Positions 7,050 to 16,647 of a stretch of DNA of 50,070 nt are shown here, one piece after another. This DNA comes from a bacterium. GTDB lineage: Bacteria > Spirochaetota > UBA4802 > UBA5550. How positions within the stretch are numbered: position 1 is the first letter of the stretch; each line of letters begins with the position of its first letter. Both the position numbers and the translations under genes were made by a program. The DNA is taken from contig JAAENB010000677.1 of the NCBI GenBank assembly GCA_024224995.1, positions 1 to 50,070 of the forward strand, read 5' to 3'. Below the pieces are notes generated by a model. The model was not told where the DNA came from and searched no databases. It saw only the letters and a program-made list of their open reading frames with translations.

Positions 7050-7774
7050 GATTTCATGAGAAAAAATTCGCAGAAGAATACGAAAGAAGGCTCACTTCCG
7101 AAGGATATCCCGGAATTTTACTTGAAGCAGTGGAAAAAGAGCTGGAAGGAGTAAAATCGCTTATTGATGTAGGAGCGGGCAGCGGCTTTTTTACAGTGCC
7201 CCTGGCGCGGAAGGGATACCGGGTAATAGCCATAGAACCGTCAAATGAAATGGCAGGAATACTGGAAAACAAGCTCAAAAAAGAGACCGCAGAAACAGCC
7301 TCACGAGTAGAAATTCACCGTGAAGAATGGGGCAGCTGGCAGGGCCCAAAAGAAGACGCGCTTTTGTGTATTCATTCCATATATCCAATGCGGCAAATAG
7401 AAGAAGCAGTGCTCAAAATGCTTGATTATGCCGAAAAAAGAATATTCCTGGTAAAACGTGAAATAGCCCAGGAAACACTCTCCGAGCGGATACGGGAACA
7501 TTTTAGCAAAAAAAAGAATGCCTTTAACTTTAGTGAATTTATACGGGAAATACTCCAAAAAAAAGGAGTAAAGTTCGATATAAAGAACCTGCGCCAGGAC
7601 CGGGAGCATATTTTCTATGATCTTCAAAAGGAGACGGATTTTTTTTGTTATTACCTGAAATTGGAAAATGCTCATTCAGCCGCAGTAAAAAAATTTTTAG
7701 AAGAAGTGACCGATAAAAGAGAAGATTATTACACTTTTACCTCAGTCTATAACGACCAGATGATACTATTTTAG
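7046..7774 (+). CDS. Class I SAM-dependent methyltransferase
   Basis: Protein of 242 residues with SAM-binding motif I LIDVGAGSGFFTVPLA (DVGAGSG at 41-47) and the acidic end of strand 2, VIAIEPS (Glu64). The rest follows a Rossmann methyltransferase pattern with a helical C-terminal half rich in charged residues. The substrate cannot be told from sequence. It overlaps the M50 protease stop by four bases, so the two are produced together; a functional link between membrane proteolysis and methylation is only inferred from that coupling. Confidence 0.8.
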   Translation: MRFHEKKFAEEYERRLTSEGYPGILLEAVEKELEGVKSLIDVGAGSGFFTVPLARKGYRVIAIEPSNEMAGILENKLKKETAETASRVEIHREEWGSWQGPKEDALLCIHSIYPMRQIEEAVLKMLDYAEKRIFLVKREIAQETLSERIREHFSKKKNAFNFSEFIREILQKKGVKFDIKNLRQDREHIFYDLQKETDFFCYYLKLENAHSAAVKKFLEEVTDKREDYYTFTSVYNDQMILF

Positions 7775-7869
7775 AGTCTGGATTAATCTAAAAAGTCATT
7801 GACTTGCTGCCTGTAAGTGCTAATATTATACGGACAAGGGATATTCTCAAAAAGGAGGCCAATAGGCAG

Positions 7870-8226
7870 ATGAAAATAGAAGACGTTATCGATAGAAAGC
7901 AGCTTTCAACCCATCTGGATGGGGATATGGACCTTTATAGAGAATTAGCAGATTTATTTATTGAAGATTCAAAAACTCTGTTAGACAATATTGGCGCAGC
8001 AATAAAGAGTAATGACTCTGAAGCATTACGGAAAACAGCACATACACTAAAGGGGGCTGTATCTAATTTTTCAGCTGCAAAGGCTTTTGAAGCAGCTTTT
8101 TCTCTTGAAAAAATTGGTAAAGCCGGAGAGCTCGACGAAGCGGAAGCCATATATGAAACGCTTAAAAATGAGATCAATACCACCTGTGAAGCAATGGAAC
8201 TTCTTAAAAAGGAAGACTCCTTATAA
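7870..8226 (+). CDS. Histidine phosphotransfer (HPt) domain protein
   Basis: Protein of 118 residues forming a single HPt four-helix bundle. The phosphoacceptor is His58 in the motif AHTLKGAVSNF. The N-terminal half (LYRELADLFIEDSKTLLDNI) and the last helix complete the bundle. HPt proteins relay phosphate between hybrid sensor kinases and response regulators. No kinase or regulator gene is adjacent, so this is an orphan relay protein. The start at 7870 is chosen because AAGGAGG lies upstream (7852-7858, a slightly long gap) and because the domain begins there. Confidence 0.88.
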   Translation: MKIEDVIDRKQLSTHLDGDMDLYRELADLFIEDSKTLLDNIGAAIKSNDSEALRKTAHTLKGAVSNFSAAKAFEAAFSLEKIGKAGELDEAEAIYETLKNEINTTCEAMELLKKEDSL

Positions 8227-8290
8227 TCATGCCATTTGTCGTGCTCTTTTTTAACTATTATGAGAATTCATGCCGTAAAAAAATTTTTTA

Positions 8291-8318
8291 TTGAACGGAA
8301 AATTTATTATACTATAAG
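8291..8318 (+). promoter_or_regulatory. Candidate sigma-70 promoter
   Basis: TTGAAC at 8291-8296, a 16-base gap and TATAAG at 8313-8318, ending 26 bases before the ATG of the TPR/barrel gene. Confidence 0.45.
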
Positions 8319-8344
8319 AGTAACGAATAACAGGTTTTTCTAAA

Positions 8345-9802
8345 ATGAGAGTACATATAAACATCGCATTAATGATTTTTCTGGTATCATTAATCATCAA
8401 TTCCGATTTTCTTTTTGCAGCAAATCCCTCTTCAATCCATAGACATGGCCTGCAATTGGGCAAAAAAAAGATGTATAAAGAAGCAGTAATCGAATTTGAT
8501 AGAGCTGCAAATATCTATAATAAAAAATCCGCAATGGTGTATCATAATAAAGCCTATGTTCTTGAGATGCAGGGCGATATTAAAGGAGCTATTGAAAATT
8601 ACGCGAAAGCCGTAGACCGGTATCCCCGGCAGATTCCATCGGGAGAATCGCTTGGTTTTTTGTATTATAAAACTGCGGATTATGCCAATGCGGTAAAGAT
8701 TGGGGAAATGGTCCTGAAAATAGACCCTGAGAATAAGGCTGTACCCAAATGGCTTCCGGACGCCTACTTGAAAAAATTACAGCAGGAAAAAGAACGGCTC
8801 CTGGCAAAAAAACGGAAGGAAGAAGAGGATAAACGCAAAAAAGAAGAAGAGAAAAAGCTCGACGAGGAAAAACGAAAAAAAGAAGCTCGAATTCTCCTGG
8901 CAACCTTTGATTTTATGATCCGGACAGGATACTACCCCGGATCTTCCAGTTATACCTATATTTCCGATCCGGGAATTGTTGCTATTGCGGAAACCTTATA
9001 TGTCAGTTTCACCCCAACATCAGACTGGCAGTTCGATATGACTCTGGAAAATCCCTACCTTGGAGCCCTGTCGCCGAACCTGGTTATTCACAATGAAACA
9101 TTTGAGGGAATGTACAAGCTTAAAGACTATACGCTTGGTCTGGGTTTTATGTTTAATCATTACAAAGGAGATCTCAGTTTTAATCAAACTCTTGCATTAT
9201 GGGATGTCAAAGTAGGGTTTATCTTTGGGCTTAAAAAGAAGAAGTATGAGATGAAATTTTCCTGGTATCCGCGGTTTTTGCCAAGAGATTCCTCGTCAAA
9301 TGAAGGTGAAACGCTTGATGTTGATAATATCTCAATGGATTATGTTTATACTGTTGATTCCAGCTTACAATATTATTCATTAATCTCATCTGAACATTAC
9401 TATTTATTTGACCATGGCAATGGAATCTCTGATTTTTGGGGAGTTATGAAGATTGGTTTTGGCGTAACCCTGGGAAATATGGGATCTATCGCGAATAAAG
9501 TCAATATGAAGCTGACTATTGAGTTTATACAACGGTTTTATTTAAAAAATTCCGGCAATACAAAGCCCTACAGTGTATTTAACGGCCAGGGATTTATGGG
9601 GATGGATTTTAATAAATGGATGCAGGGAGATCCCTTTTCCGGATTCCGGGGAACCAGTTCGTCTCTAAATGTCCAGGTAAACGAAGAGATCAGTAAAAAC
9701 TTTTTTCTATATCAAAAAGTATTGATAGAAATAAGTGAAATGAGCGGTGATAGCAATCATCATGAATTCAATTTCCAGTTAGGAGTAGGAGTAACATTAT
9801 AA
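8345..9802 (+). CDS. TPR plus beta-barrel-like exported protein
   Basis: Protein of 485 residues. It has a signal peptide (about 1-25, ending SDFLFAAN), then three TPR-like repeats (about 28-145, for example KMYKEAVIEFDRAANIYN). A lysine/glutamate-rich single helix follows (about 150-190), and then about 290 residues of alternating aromatic/polar strands with no internal membrane helix. The C-terminal part ends with FQLGVGVTL, typical of an outer-membrane barrel's last strand. The architecture suggests periplasmic TPRs attached to an outer-membrane barrel. Six bases separate it from the next gene, so the two are probably co-transcribed. Function is unknown. Confidence 0.7.
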   Translation: MRVHINIALMIFLVSLIINSDFLFAANPSSIHRHGLQLGKKKMYKEAVIEFDRAANIYNKKSAMVYHNKAYVLEMQGDIKGAIENYAKAVDRYPRQIPSGESLGFLYYKTADYANAVKIGEMVLKIDPENKAVPKWLPDAYLKKLQQEKERLLAKKRKEEEDKRKKEEEKKLDEEKRKKEARILLATFDFMIRTGYYPGSSSYTYISDPGIVAIAETLYVSFTPTSDWQFDMTLENPYLGALSPNLVIHNETFEGMYKLKDYTLGLGFMFNHYKGDLSFNQTLALWDVKVGFIFGLKKKKYEMKFSWYPRFLPRDSSSNEGETLDVDNISMDYVYTVDSSLQYYSLISSEHYYLFDHGNGISDFWGVMKIGFGVTLGNMGSIANKVNMKLTIEFIQRFYLKNSGNTKPYSVFNGQGFMGMDFNKWMQGDPFSGFRGTSSSLNVQVNEEISKNFFLYQKVLIEISEMSGDSNHHEFNFQLGVGVTL

Positions 9803-9808
9803 AATAAT

Positions 9809-10597
9809 ATGATAAATGAGATACTTGATTTTACAAAAATAATTTCGCGAGAAGCGGGAGAGATCCTGTTAAAAGGATTTAGATCGGAAGAAACAATCGT
9901 ATCGTATAAAAGCAGAACAGATCTTGTTACAAATATGGATAGAGCATCGGAGGATTTTTTATATTCAAAAATTAATAGCAAGTTCCCGGATCATACTATT
10001 ATAGCGGAAGAAGGAAGCAGGAAAGAAACAAACGGAGAATTTGCCTGGTATGTAGACCCTCTTGACGCAACCAATAATTATGCCCATGGTATTCCTTTTT
10101 TTTGTGTGTCCATCGGAGTTTACTCCAAAGACAGCAAAAAGGTAGTGGCCGGAGCGGTATATGACCCATATCATGATGAGATGTTTAGCGCGGCTACGGG
10201 AACAGGAGCTTTTCTAAATGGGAAAAAAATCACTGTTTCCGGGATCAATGATATTGGAATAGCTGTTCTGGCAACGGGGTTTCCATATACCAAGGAAGAT
10301 CCGGAAAAGAATAATGTGAAGCAGTTTAACAGGATTCTACCCAATATTCAGGGAATAAGGCGTATTGGATCGGCAGCACTCGATTTGTCGTATATATCGT
10401 GCGGAAGGATTGATGGGTACTGGGAGCCGTATTTACAGCCCTGGGATATGGCAGCAGGAAGTGTGATTGTTGAGGAAGCCGGAGGAAGGGTTTCGAAATA
10501 TAATGGCGATACATTTGACCCGGAATATCCGCAAATAATAGCCTCTAACGGAAAAATCCACGATACAATAATAACGATGCTTTCGGAAGTTAAATAA
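9809..10597 (+). CDS. Inositol-1-monophosphatase family protein
   Basis: Protein of 262 residues of the Mg-dependent SuhB/inositol monophosphatase family. Metal-binding motifs are complete: Asp-x-x-Thr in TDLVTNMD (38-44), IIAEEGS (Glu67-Glu68), DPLDATNN (83-90) and PWDMAAG (211-217). Such enzymes remove phosphate from inositol monophosphate or related small phosphates such as 3'-phosphoadenosine 5'-phosphate. The length is typical. It follows the TPR/barrel gene by six bases. The exact substrate is not decided by sequence. Confidence 0.9.
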   Translation: MINEILDFTKIISREAGEILLKGFRSEETIVSYKSRTDLVTNMDRASEDFLYSKINSKFPDHTIIAEEGSRKETNGEFAWYVDPLDATNNYAHGIPFFCVSIGVYSKDSKKVVAGAVYDPYHDEMFSAATGTGAFLNGKKITVSGINDIGIAVLATGFPYTKEDPEKNNVKQFNRILPNIQGIRRIGSAALDLSYISCGRIDGYWEPYLQPWDMAAGSVIVEEAGGRVSKYNGDTFDPEYPQIIASNGKIHDTIITMLSEVK

Positions 10598-10608
10598 CTC
10601 CCTTTCTC

Positions 10609-10636
10609 ATAACGTGGGGTGCGACCCCTCGCAGAG
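10609..10636. repeat. Short palindrome of the GGGGT/ACCCC type
   Basis: CATAACGTGGGGT-GCG-ACCCCTCG lies between convergent genes. It resembles the hairpin at 5931-5962 (CATAGCGTGGGGC...GCCCCTCGTTATG) and the GGGGTCGCACCCC at about 41827. It may also serve as a terminator for both neighbours. Confidence 0.5.
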
Positions 10637-10644
10637 GTAGTTGT

Positions 10645-11400
10645 TCAGCTGGTAGCTTTTAATCCTCTTTTTCTATATCGTTCAAGTTCAGTTTTGAATC
10701 GTTCTGCCATTTCAGTGATCTCTTTAAATTGCCGGATTATAAAAAAGCTTTTGATCAATTCTTTGACATGGGTGTCATCACTGAGGTCGGACATCTGGAT
10801 CTGGCTGCCGGAAAAAATTTCGTCGGTATTATTGAAAATTGAACGAATAATATCTTTTGCCGGTTTTTCGAGTTTGCGAATTGGGCGGCCCGATTTTCGC
10901 TGCAGGTTTTTAAGTATCAGGGCAAGCAGGGTTATAATCTTTCTTTTTTTGTCTGCTTCTTTGTCGAGATTCATCTTTTCAAAGGCAGAGATAATATTTT
11001 CATTTTTATCTTTTATCTGGTCAATAAGGTCATATTTTACATCATCAGGTAATTGTTTGAATGAAGTGGGATGATTTGAAAAAAAGGTTTTAAGATATGC
11101 TTTGGAAAGCATAAAAGTACCGGCCAGAGAATCATTGACACCCTGGCCATTAACAAAAGTGGCTAATTCGTTTGTATCTATATCAAAAAGACTGCTTTTC
11201 CCTTCTATAAAAGGAGGAAGTGACAAATCATCAAAGAACATTTCAAGTCTCTTGTTTTCCCGGGATGATTCCTTGAAGAAATAATCGGTCAATAATTGTT
11301 TGAACATTTCATTACTGTGCCCGGCAAGTTCGGGATTTTCTTCGAAACAAATACAAACATCGATAAGATTATTGAAGCTTTCTCCCTTTTGTTTAGCCAT
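10645..11400 (-). CDS. Hypothetical helical protein downstream of tsaD
   Basis: Protein of 251 residues, cytoplasmic, predicted almost all helical, rich in Lys, Glu, Asp and Phe, with no signal peptide. I do not recognise the family. An AAGGA Shine-Dalgarno lies eight bases before the ATG. It is the last gene of a leftward run ctpA-like, tsaD and this gene, 30 bases after tsaD, so co-expression is likely. Repeated acidic/aromatic helices (for example MFFDDLSLPPFIEG) suggest a protein-binding role, but nothing firmer can be said. Confidence 0.65.
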   Translation of the reverse strand: MAKQKGESFNNLIDVCICFEENPELAGHSNEMFKQLLTDYFFKESSRENKRLEMFFDDLSLPPFIEGKSSLFDIDTNELATFVNGQGVNDSLAGTFMLSKAYLKTFFSNHPTSFKQLPDDVKYDLIDQIKDKNENIISAFEKMNLDKEADKKRKIITLLALILKNLQRKSGRPIRKLEKPAKDIIRSIFNNTDEIFSGSQIQMSDLSDDTHVKELIKSFFIIRQFKEITEMAERFKTELERYRKRGLKATS

Positions 11401-11430
11401 GGTTAATATCCTTACTCTTATACAAACGTA

Positions 11431-12423
11431 TTATGCCCTGGCACTAACATCTATTTCCAGGTTGTCTGTTTCGCCTTTTTCAAAATATTGAAATCCCAAT
11501 CCTGCAACCATTGCGGCATTATCCGTACAAAGACCTATGGACGGGATAATAATATTTTCGTCATTCTTTTTGTTTTCCATGAGTAATTCGCGTAATCGAC
11601 CATTGGCTGCAACACCCCCGGCAACAACAATATTTTTGATATTGCGAGTCCGCGCGGCAGGAAAAACCCTTCTTACCAGGATTTCCAGAGCCCGTTCCTG
11701 GAAACTGTATACGGTTTCAGCCTTATTTGCATCAGGATTCTCTTTTACATAGTTAACAACAGCGGTTTTAATACCACTATACGAAAACCGGTTGTCATTG
11801 GCCTTTGGCAGTAATTTTGGGAAAAAAACCTTTTTTTCAACTGCTGTTTTTGCCAGTTTTTCGATAATTGGGCCTCCCGGGTATTCCAGGTCAAGATACT
11901 TTGCTACCTTGTCAAAAGCCTCACCAACAGCATCATCAACCGTTTTACCTACTATTTCCATATCACCAATACCATTGATTACGTATAAAACCGTATTCCC
12001 TCCGGATACAAGGAGCCCAATATATGGAAAACGTAACTCATATCCTTCAAGAAATGGAGCATAAAGATGCGCTTCCAGATGATTTACCCCAATAAGAGGA
12101 ATTTTCAGGGCAAATGAAAGCGCTTTTGCTGATTGTAAGGCAATTAGAAGTGAACCAATAAGACCGGGCTTGATGGTTGCTGATACGTAATCAAGGTCCG
12201 AAAAATTGATTTTCGCCTCTTTTAAAGCACTATCAATAATAACATTAATTGTTTCAAGGTGCGCCCGGGAAGCAATTTCCGGGACAACACCAAAGTATTC
12301 TTTATGAAGATCGATCTGACTGGAGACAACATTTGAAAGAACCTCTTTTCCGTTTTTGACAATAGCGGCTGCTGTTTCGTCGCAAGAGCTCTCAAGCCCT
12401 AATCCTATAATATCTTTTTTCAT
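11431..12423 (-). CDS. tsaD: tRNA N6-adenosine threonylcarbamoyltransferase
   Basis: Protein of 330 residues, normal length for bacterial TsaD, the ASKHA-fold enzyme that transfers the threonylcarbamoyl group to A37 of ANN-decoding tRNAs, together with TsaB and TsaE. Visible motifs are LGLESSCDETAAAIV at the N-terminus, the metal-binding His pair in GVNHLEAHLYAPF (His115, His119), LVSGGNT (139-144), GEAFDKVAKYLDL and VAGGVAANGRLR. It begins eight bases after the ctpA-like gene, so translation is likely coupled. The function is well established. Confidence 0.97.
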   Translation of the reverse strand: MKKDIIGLGLESSCDETAAAIVKNGKEVLSNVVSSQIDLHKEYFGVVPEIASRAHLETINVIIDSALKEAKINFSDLDYVSATIKPGLIGSLLIALQSAKALSFALKIPLIGVNHLEAHLYAPFLEGYELRFPYIGLLVSGGNTVLYVINGIGDMEIVGKTVDDAVGEAFDKVAKYLDLEYPGGPIIEKLAKTAVEKKVFFPKLLPKANDNRFSYSGIKTAVVNYVKENPDANKAETVYSFQERALEILVRRVFPAARTRNIKNIVVAGGVAANGRLRELLMENKKNDENIIIPSIGLCTDNAAMVAGLGFQYFEKGETDNLEIDVSARA

Positions 12424-12431
12424 TCTTACCT

Positions 12432-13796
12432 TTATTTATTCAGTTTGTTAATAGCACTAACAAGCTGGTTGTCGAATTCAAGATCGTAAAGCGCTCTTTT
12501 TTTGTACCTGTTTATTTTGCTTTTAAGAATAAAATTGGTTGTTTTATCCGATAATTTTATCTTTTTTCCTTCGAGATATGCTTTCAACTTGTTCTTTGTT
12601 TCAGCGTTATAAATCATGCCTTTTATAACAAATTTATCCAGAAGTTTTTCTTTATATATTTTATTCAGGCTCGCTTTATCCTCTTTTGATAATTTTTTGA
12701 CTTCTACTTTAATGTCGGGTTTTATACCTTTTTTATGTATCATCTCACCGGAAGGTGTATAATACTTGGCGATTGTTATGGCAACACCAATTCTTTTGTC
12801 AAGATTAAAGGTTTTTTGAACAGATCCCTTTCCAAATGTTTTTTCTCCCAGGAGCTTGCACCGTTTATTGTCTCTCATTGCACCGGAAAAAATTTCTGAT
12901 GCTGAGGCACTGCCATGATTGACCAATACAATCATTTCCCCGGTATAAACAGGATCATTCATTGAGTTGAATTTTTCTTCAATTCCGGAACCTTTTCTTC
13001 CTTTTGTTGATACAATTATTTTTCCTTTTTCCAGGAAAAGATCCGAAAGATCAATAGCTGCAGTGAGCAATCCGCCCGGGTTATATCTTAGATCAACAAT
13101 AACGTTGTCAATTTTTTTTCCGTTAAAGGTTTTTAATGCCTTTACTGTATCTCTAACAGTATCTGATCCGAAATTTTTAATTTTAATATAACCCACATTG
13201 TTATCTTTAATAATACCGGAATCCACACTTTTTATCTTAATGGGAGCTCTTTTAATTTCAAATTCAAGTAAATCGCTGAAACCCTGGCGTTTAACAAATA
13301 AGGTAACTTTGGTTTTGGGAAGTCCCTTTATGAGCTTTACTATCTCCGGTAACTTTTTGCCTTTAATAACAGTTTTATTCACTTTCATGATGATATCATT
13401 CGATAGGATCCCGGCTTTCATGGCCGGAGAATCTTCTATTGGAGAAATTACCACAACTTCACCGTCTCGAATAGTTATTTCAATTCCTACCCCAACAAAT
13501 TTACCGGTAGTCATTTCACGAAGACTGGCGTAAGATTTTTCATCAAGAAATCTTGAAAAAGGGTCGTCCAGCGACTTTATCATACCCTGAATAGCTCCGT
13601 AAAAGAGGTCTTTGTTTTGCGGCGTATCAACATAGTCTTTTGTAATAATCTGGTACACCTGGTGGAAATAGTTCAGGTATTTTTGAGTAGGTTCCGTTGC
13701 GGAAGCCGTATATGATACATTTATTCCAAGAAAATAGCCTATAAAAAAGGCCAGGAGTAATAAATGAAAATTACGCTCTTTTAATCTTTTAAACAT
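12432..13796 (-). CDS. C-terminal processing protease, S41 family
   Basis: Protein of 454 residues with a signal anchor (about 10-30), a PDZ domain (about 95-170, starting GKFVGVGIEI) and an S41 serine-protease domain. The Ser/Lys dyad lies in GSASASE (295-301) and GEKTFGKGSVQ (Lys323). The strand VDLRYNPGG (235-242) is the oxyanion region. Such periplasmic proteases trim or degrade proteins from exposed C-terminal ends. An extra basic C-terminal region of about 80 residues follows. AAAGGAG precedes the ATG. It heads the run with tsaD. Confidence 0.93.
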   Translation of the reverse strand: MFKRLKERNFHLLLLAFFIGYFLGINVSYTASATEPTQKYLNYFHQVYQIITKDYVDTPQNKDLFYGAIQGMIKSLDDPFSRFLDEKSYASLREMTTGKFVGVGIEITIRDGEVVVISPIEDSPAMKAGILSNDIIMKVNKTVIKGKKLPEIVKLIKGLPKTKVTLFVKRQGFSDLLEFEIKRAPIKIKSVDSGIIKDNNVGYIKIKNFGSDTVRDTVKALKTFNGKKIDNVIVDLRYNPGGLLTAAIDLSDLFLEKGKIIVSTKGRKGSGIEEKFNSMNDPVYTGEMIVLVNHGSASASEIFSGAMRDNKRCKLLGEKTFGKGSVQKTFNLDKRIGVAITIAKYYTPSGEMIHKKGIKPDIKVEVKKLSKEDKASLNKIYKEKLLDKFVIKGMIYNAETKNKLKAYLEGKKIKLSDKTTNFILKSKINRYKKRALYDLEFDNQLVSAINKLNK

Positions 13797-13910
13797 CGGT
13801 TTCTCCTTTTTTTTAATGTTCCATTGTCATATTTTCGGAACAATCTTTGCGTATAAGTTACAGAATAATTGCTTAAAAAGAGTACGGGGGTTCCCCGGCT
13901 TTTAAAGCAA

Positions 13911-16529
13911 TTATTTTGATTTCATTTTGTAAACGCCATCCCAATTTTTTGAGGGTGGTTTTTTTGAGTATTCCCGGCACCGTTCCATATAGACCATACA
14001 GGGGCCATCATCGGAAATGATTTTGAGCGCTGCGTTAAACTGCGACAGAGCTTTTTTCCATTCCCGATTATTAAAAAGTTCAAGGCCCTTGTAGTATATT
14101 TCTATCATTTCATACATTTCTTCGGAAAGAGTTCCTTTTTTGCCCAGGAGCTCATAAACAGTAATGGGCTCATCTTTTCCTACTACCCGGATTATATCCA
14201 GTTTTCGCGCGTCAACATACTGCTCCACATCCCGGTAGGTTGTTTCACTGATCATGCTGTATGTTTTATAATGTTTATTCGCTCCTTCCAGCCTGGAGGC
14301 CAGGTTGACGGAATCACCCATTGCTGTATAGTCCATCCGTGTTTTTGAACCCATATTTCCCACAACAGCTTCACCGGTGTTCATCCCCATTCTAACAAAC
14401 AGTGCATCTTTTCCTTCTTCTCTCCATTTGTCCTGGAGCTCTTTTAACCGTTTTTCCATATCAATAGCAGCCATACACGCCTTTAACGCGTGATCCGGAA
14501 TGGGCTGGGGAGCGCCGTAAAAGGCCATTATGGCATCGCCTTCGTATTTATCAATAGTTCCGCCGTGCTGAAGAATAATCTCGGTCATTTCAGAAAGGTA
14601 TTCGTTAAGCAGGCTTACCAGTGCGGAAGGAGTCAGTTTTTCGGAAATGGTTGAAAAACCGGCTACATCGGAGAAAAAAGTGGTAATTATACGACTTTCA
14701 CCGCCAAGTTCCAGGGATTCGGGATTTTTTATAATATCTTCAATGACTCCGGGAGCAAGATACCGGGAAAAGGCATTTTTAATAAAGCGTTTCTGACTCT
14801 CTTCTTTCATGAGTTTCATTGCAGCTATTGTTGTTGCCGGCAGAATAAGAGCCAGAGATATTCCAAGTTGATCAATCCAGAAGTTAAAAAAAGCAAATAG
14901 ACCTATTATAATAATATTTACCACTACGATCGACGCGCCAATTGTTAATACCGACATTCGAGCACTGAGACGCTGAATAGTGAAGCCCATAATGAGAGAT
15001 ACGATTAACATTAGAAGGCCATTTATAAGGATACCGGCTTTTTTTATAAAGGATTTTTGAATGACTGTGTTGATAGTATTGTGATAGGTTCCTACCCGAG
15101 CATACTCTTTTTCAAGGGGCATAATACCGATATCATGTGTACCGGTAGCAGTTAGTCCTGTAATTATAATTTTTTCAGGCAGGTCATTTTCCAGTTTTAT
15201 AACCAGTTCAATGGCTTTTAAGTTGTCCTGTAATACTGCAAGTTCTTTTTGAAATCCGGGATCATCACTCTTTTTTATATCTTCTTTGACAGCTGCAATA
15301 TCATCCTTAATGACAGTTGAATATTCTGTTTTTTTCTTTGTTAATTTTTTACGAAGTGCAACTATTTTTTTCCAGTTTTCAGCTGTTCTTTTTGTCTTGA
15401 GGGCTTTGTTGAGCTCTTCTTGAAGACCTTTCATCTCATCAAAACCGCCTTGTGAATCTATATTCTCAAAGAAACGGTTTACGTCTTCCTGGTATATGCT
15501 ATAATCAATAAGAGAGTAAAATGGGAGAGCATTAAAGGTCTTTTCTCTTTTTCCTTTGACCCAGTTAACGAAAACCATTCCCTTTTCATCTATGGGTATG
15601 GTAATATCTTCTATTTGCCAGGTCTTTGGATTAAGCGCTTGTTTGAGTATTATTCTATCTCCCGGTATTACTACAACATTTTCTTTTGATACGCTGCATG
15701 CATCCATTAGCATGACTACTGCTAGATTGAAGAACAACCTGTTGTCAAAAAATCTAACCAGCCTAACTCTTCTAAGCACTCCGTCTATATCAGTATACCT
15801 GTTAACGAAGCCAAATGAGTGAGCAGAATTCATTAACCGGGGAATCGGCAGGGATAATGTTACGGAACTTTCTTCTTCGAGGCTTTTGTATTTTTCAGCT
15901 TCTTTCGGAGGAACGGGGATAGAAGCCAGATTAAGAAATCTTTTTCTGGCTTTACGGAAAAACCTGGTATTTTGTCTTTTTTGTGCTTCTTCTGTTAACG
16001 GCTGATTATTGAACGTATAAGAGAGTATAACCTTACCCATGTGAGAAACAGACTCACTAAATATTTTGTCATTTTCAAGAATAATTGAGTATATATCTTT
16101 TGTGTTGATTGACCCCTTTCCGGTTATTGATTTTAACGCATTATGATTGACATGATCAGGGGATTCATCAAAAAACATTACATCAAAACTAACAAGACTT
16201 GAGTTTATTTTTTTAAGACTTTTTAAGCCGGTAGCATATAAACGCCGGGGCCAGGGGAAATTTCCGAGAGTTGTAAGACTATTTTCATCGATATCAATAA
16301 AAGTCAATCGATCCCATTCTTTAATGGAAGGTTTTACTTTAAACCTGATATCATACAGACCTAATTCAAATCTTTCATATGTGCCGGATAAACTAAACGC
16401 AAAGATAAAAATAAAAAAGACAAGGGCGATAATTATCCCGGATATCCTATTTTCTTCAGTAAATTTGCTTATACCTTTGAAAATTTTGCTTAAAATGGAT
16501 TTAATTTCATTAAAAAATTTTTTTAACAT
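13911..16529 (-). CDS. CHASE2-domain adenylate/guanylate cyclase
   Basis: Protein of 872 residues. It has a first membrane helix (about 30-52), an extracytoplasmic CHASE2 sensor (about 55-490), three further helices (about 505-580), then a class III cyclase domain (about 615-790). Cyclase motifs are complete: FFSDVAGFS (first metal Asp), KYEGDAIMAFYGAP (second metal Asp), NTGEAVVGNMGS and DYTAMGDSVNLASRLEG. A TPR-like tail follows (LYNNREWKKALSQFNAALKI). The CHASE2 domain contains an unusual lysine/glutamate-rich coiled-coil insertion at about 360-455. The protein should sense an external signal and make cyclic AMP (less likely cyclic GMP). No neighbour binding cyclic nucleotide was seen. Confidence 0.93.
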   Translation of the reverse strand: MLKKFFNEIKSILSKIFKGISKFTEENRISGIIIALVFFIFIFAFSLSGTYERFELGLYDIRFKVKPSIKEWDRLTFIDIDENSLTTLGNFPWPRRLYATGLKSLKKINSSLVSFDVMFFDESPDHVNHNALKSITGKGSINTKDIYSIILENDKIFSESVSHMGKVILSYTFNNQPLTEEAQKRQNTRFFRKARKRFLNLASIPVPPKEAEKYKSLEEESSVTLSLPIPRLMNSAHSFGFVNRYTDIDGVLRRVRLVRFFDNRLFFNLAVVMLMDACSVSKENVVVIPGDRIILKQALNPKTWQIEDITIPIDEKGMVFVNWVKGKREKTFNALPFYSLIDYSIYQEDVNRFFENIDSQGGFDEMKGLQEELNKALKTKRTAENWKKIVALRKKLTKKKTEYSTVIKDDIAAVKEDIKKSDDPGFQKELAVLQDNLKAIELVIKLENDLPEKIIITGLTATGTHDIGIMPLEKEYARVGTYHNTINTVIQKSFIKKAGILINGLLMLIVSLIMGFTIQRLSARMSVLTIGASIVVVNIIIIGLFAFFNFWIDQLGISLALILPATTIAAMKLMKEESQKRFIKNAFSRYLAPGVIEDIIKNPESLELGGESRIITTFFSDVAGFSTISEKLTPSALVSLLNEYLSEMTEIILQHGGTIDKYEGDAIMAFYGAPQPIPDHALKACMAAIDMEKRLKELQDKWREEGKDALFVRMGMNTGEAVVGNMGSKTRMDYTAMGDSVNLASRLEGANKHYKTYSMISETTYRDVEQYVDARKLDIIRVVGKDEPITVYELLGKKGTLSEEMYEMIEIYYKGLELFNNREWKKALSQFNAALKIISDDGPCMVYMERCREYSKKPPSKNWDGVYKMKSK

Positions 16530-16647
16530 GATTTACCCCTATTAATAGCCTGGAAGAGCAATAATTGAGCCATATGTTCTTTAAAATCGGTATCCTTGAC
16601 TAAAATTCTAATTATAAACCAGTTTAAAAATAAAGCAAATAGAAATT

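Noticed and set aside
10619..11074. 151-residue rightward ORF
   Set aside because: Ser/Ile-rich antisense shadow of the leftward helical protein at 10645-11400.
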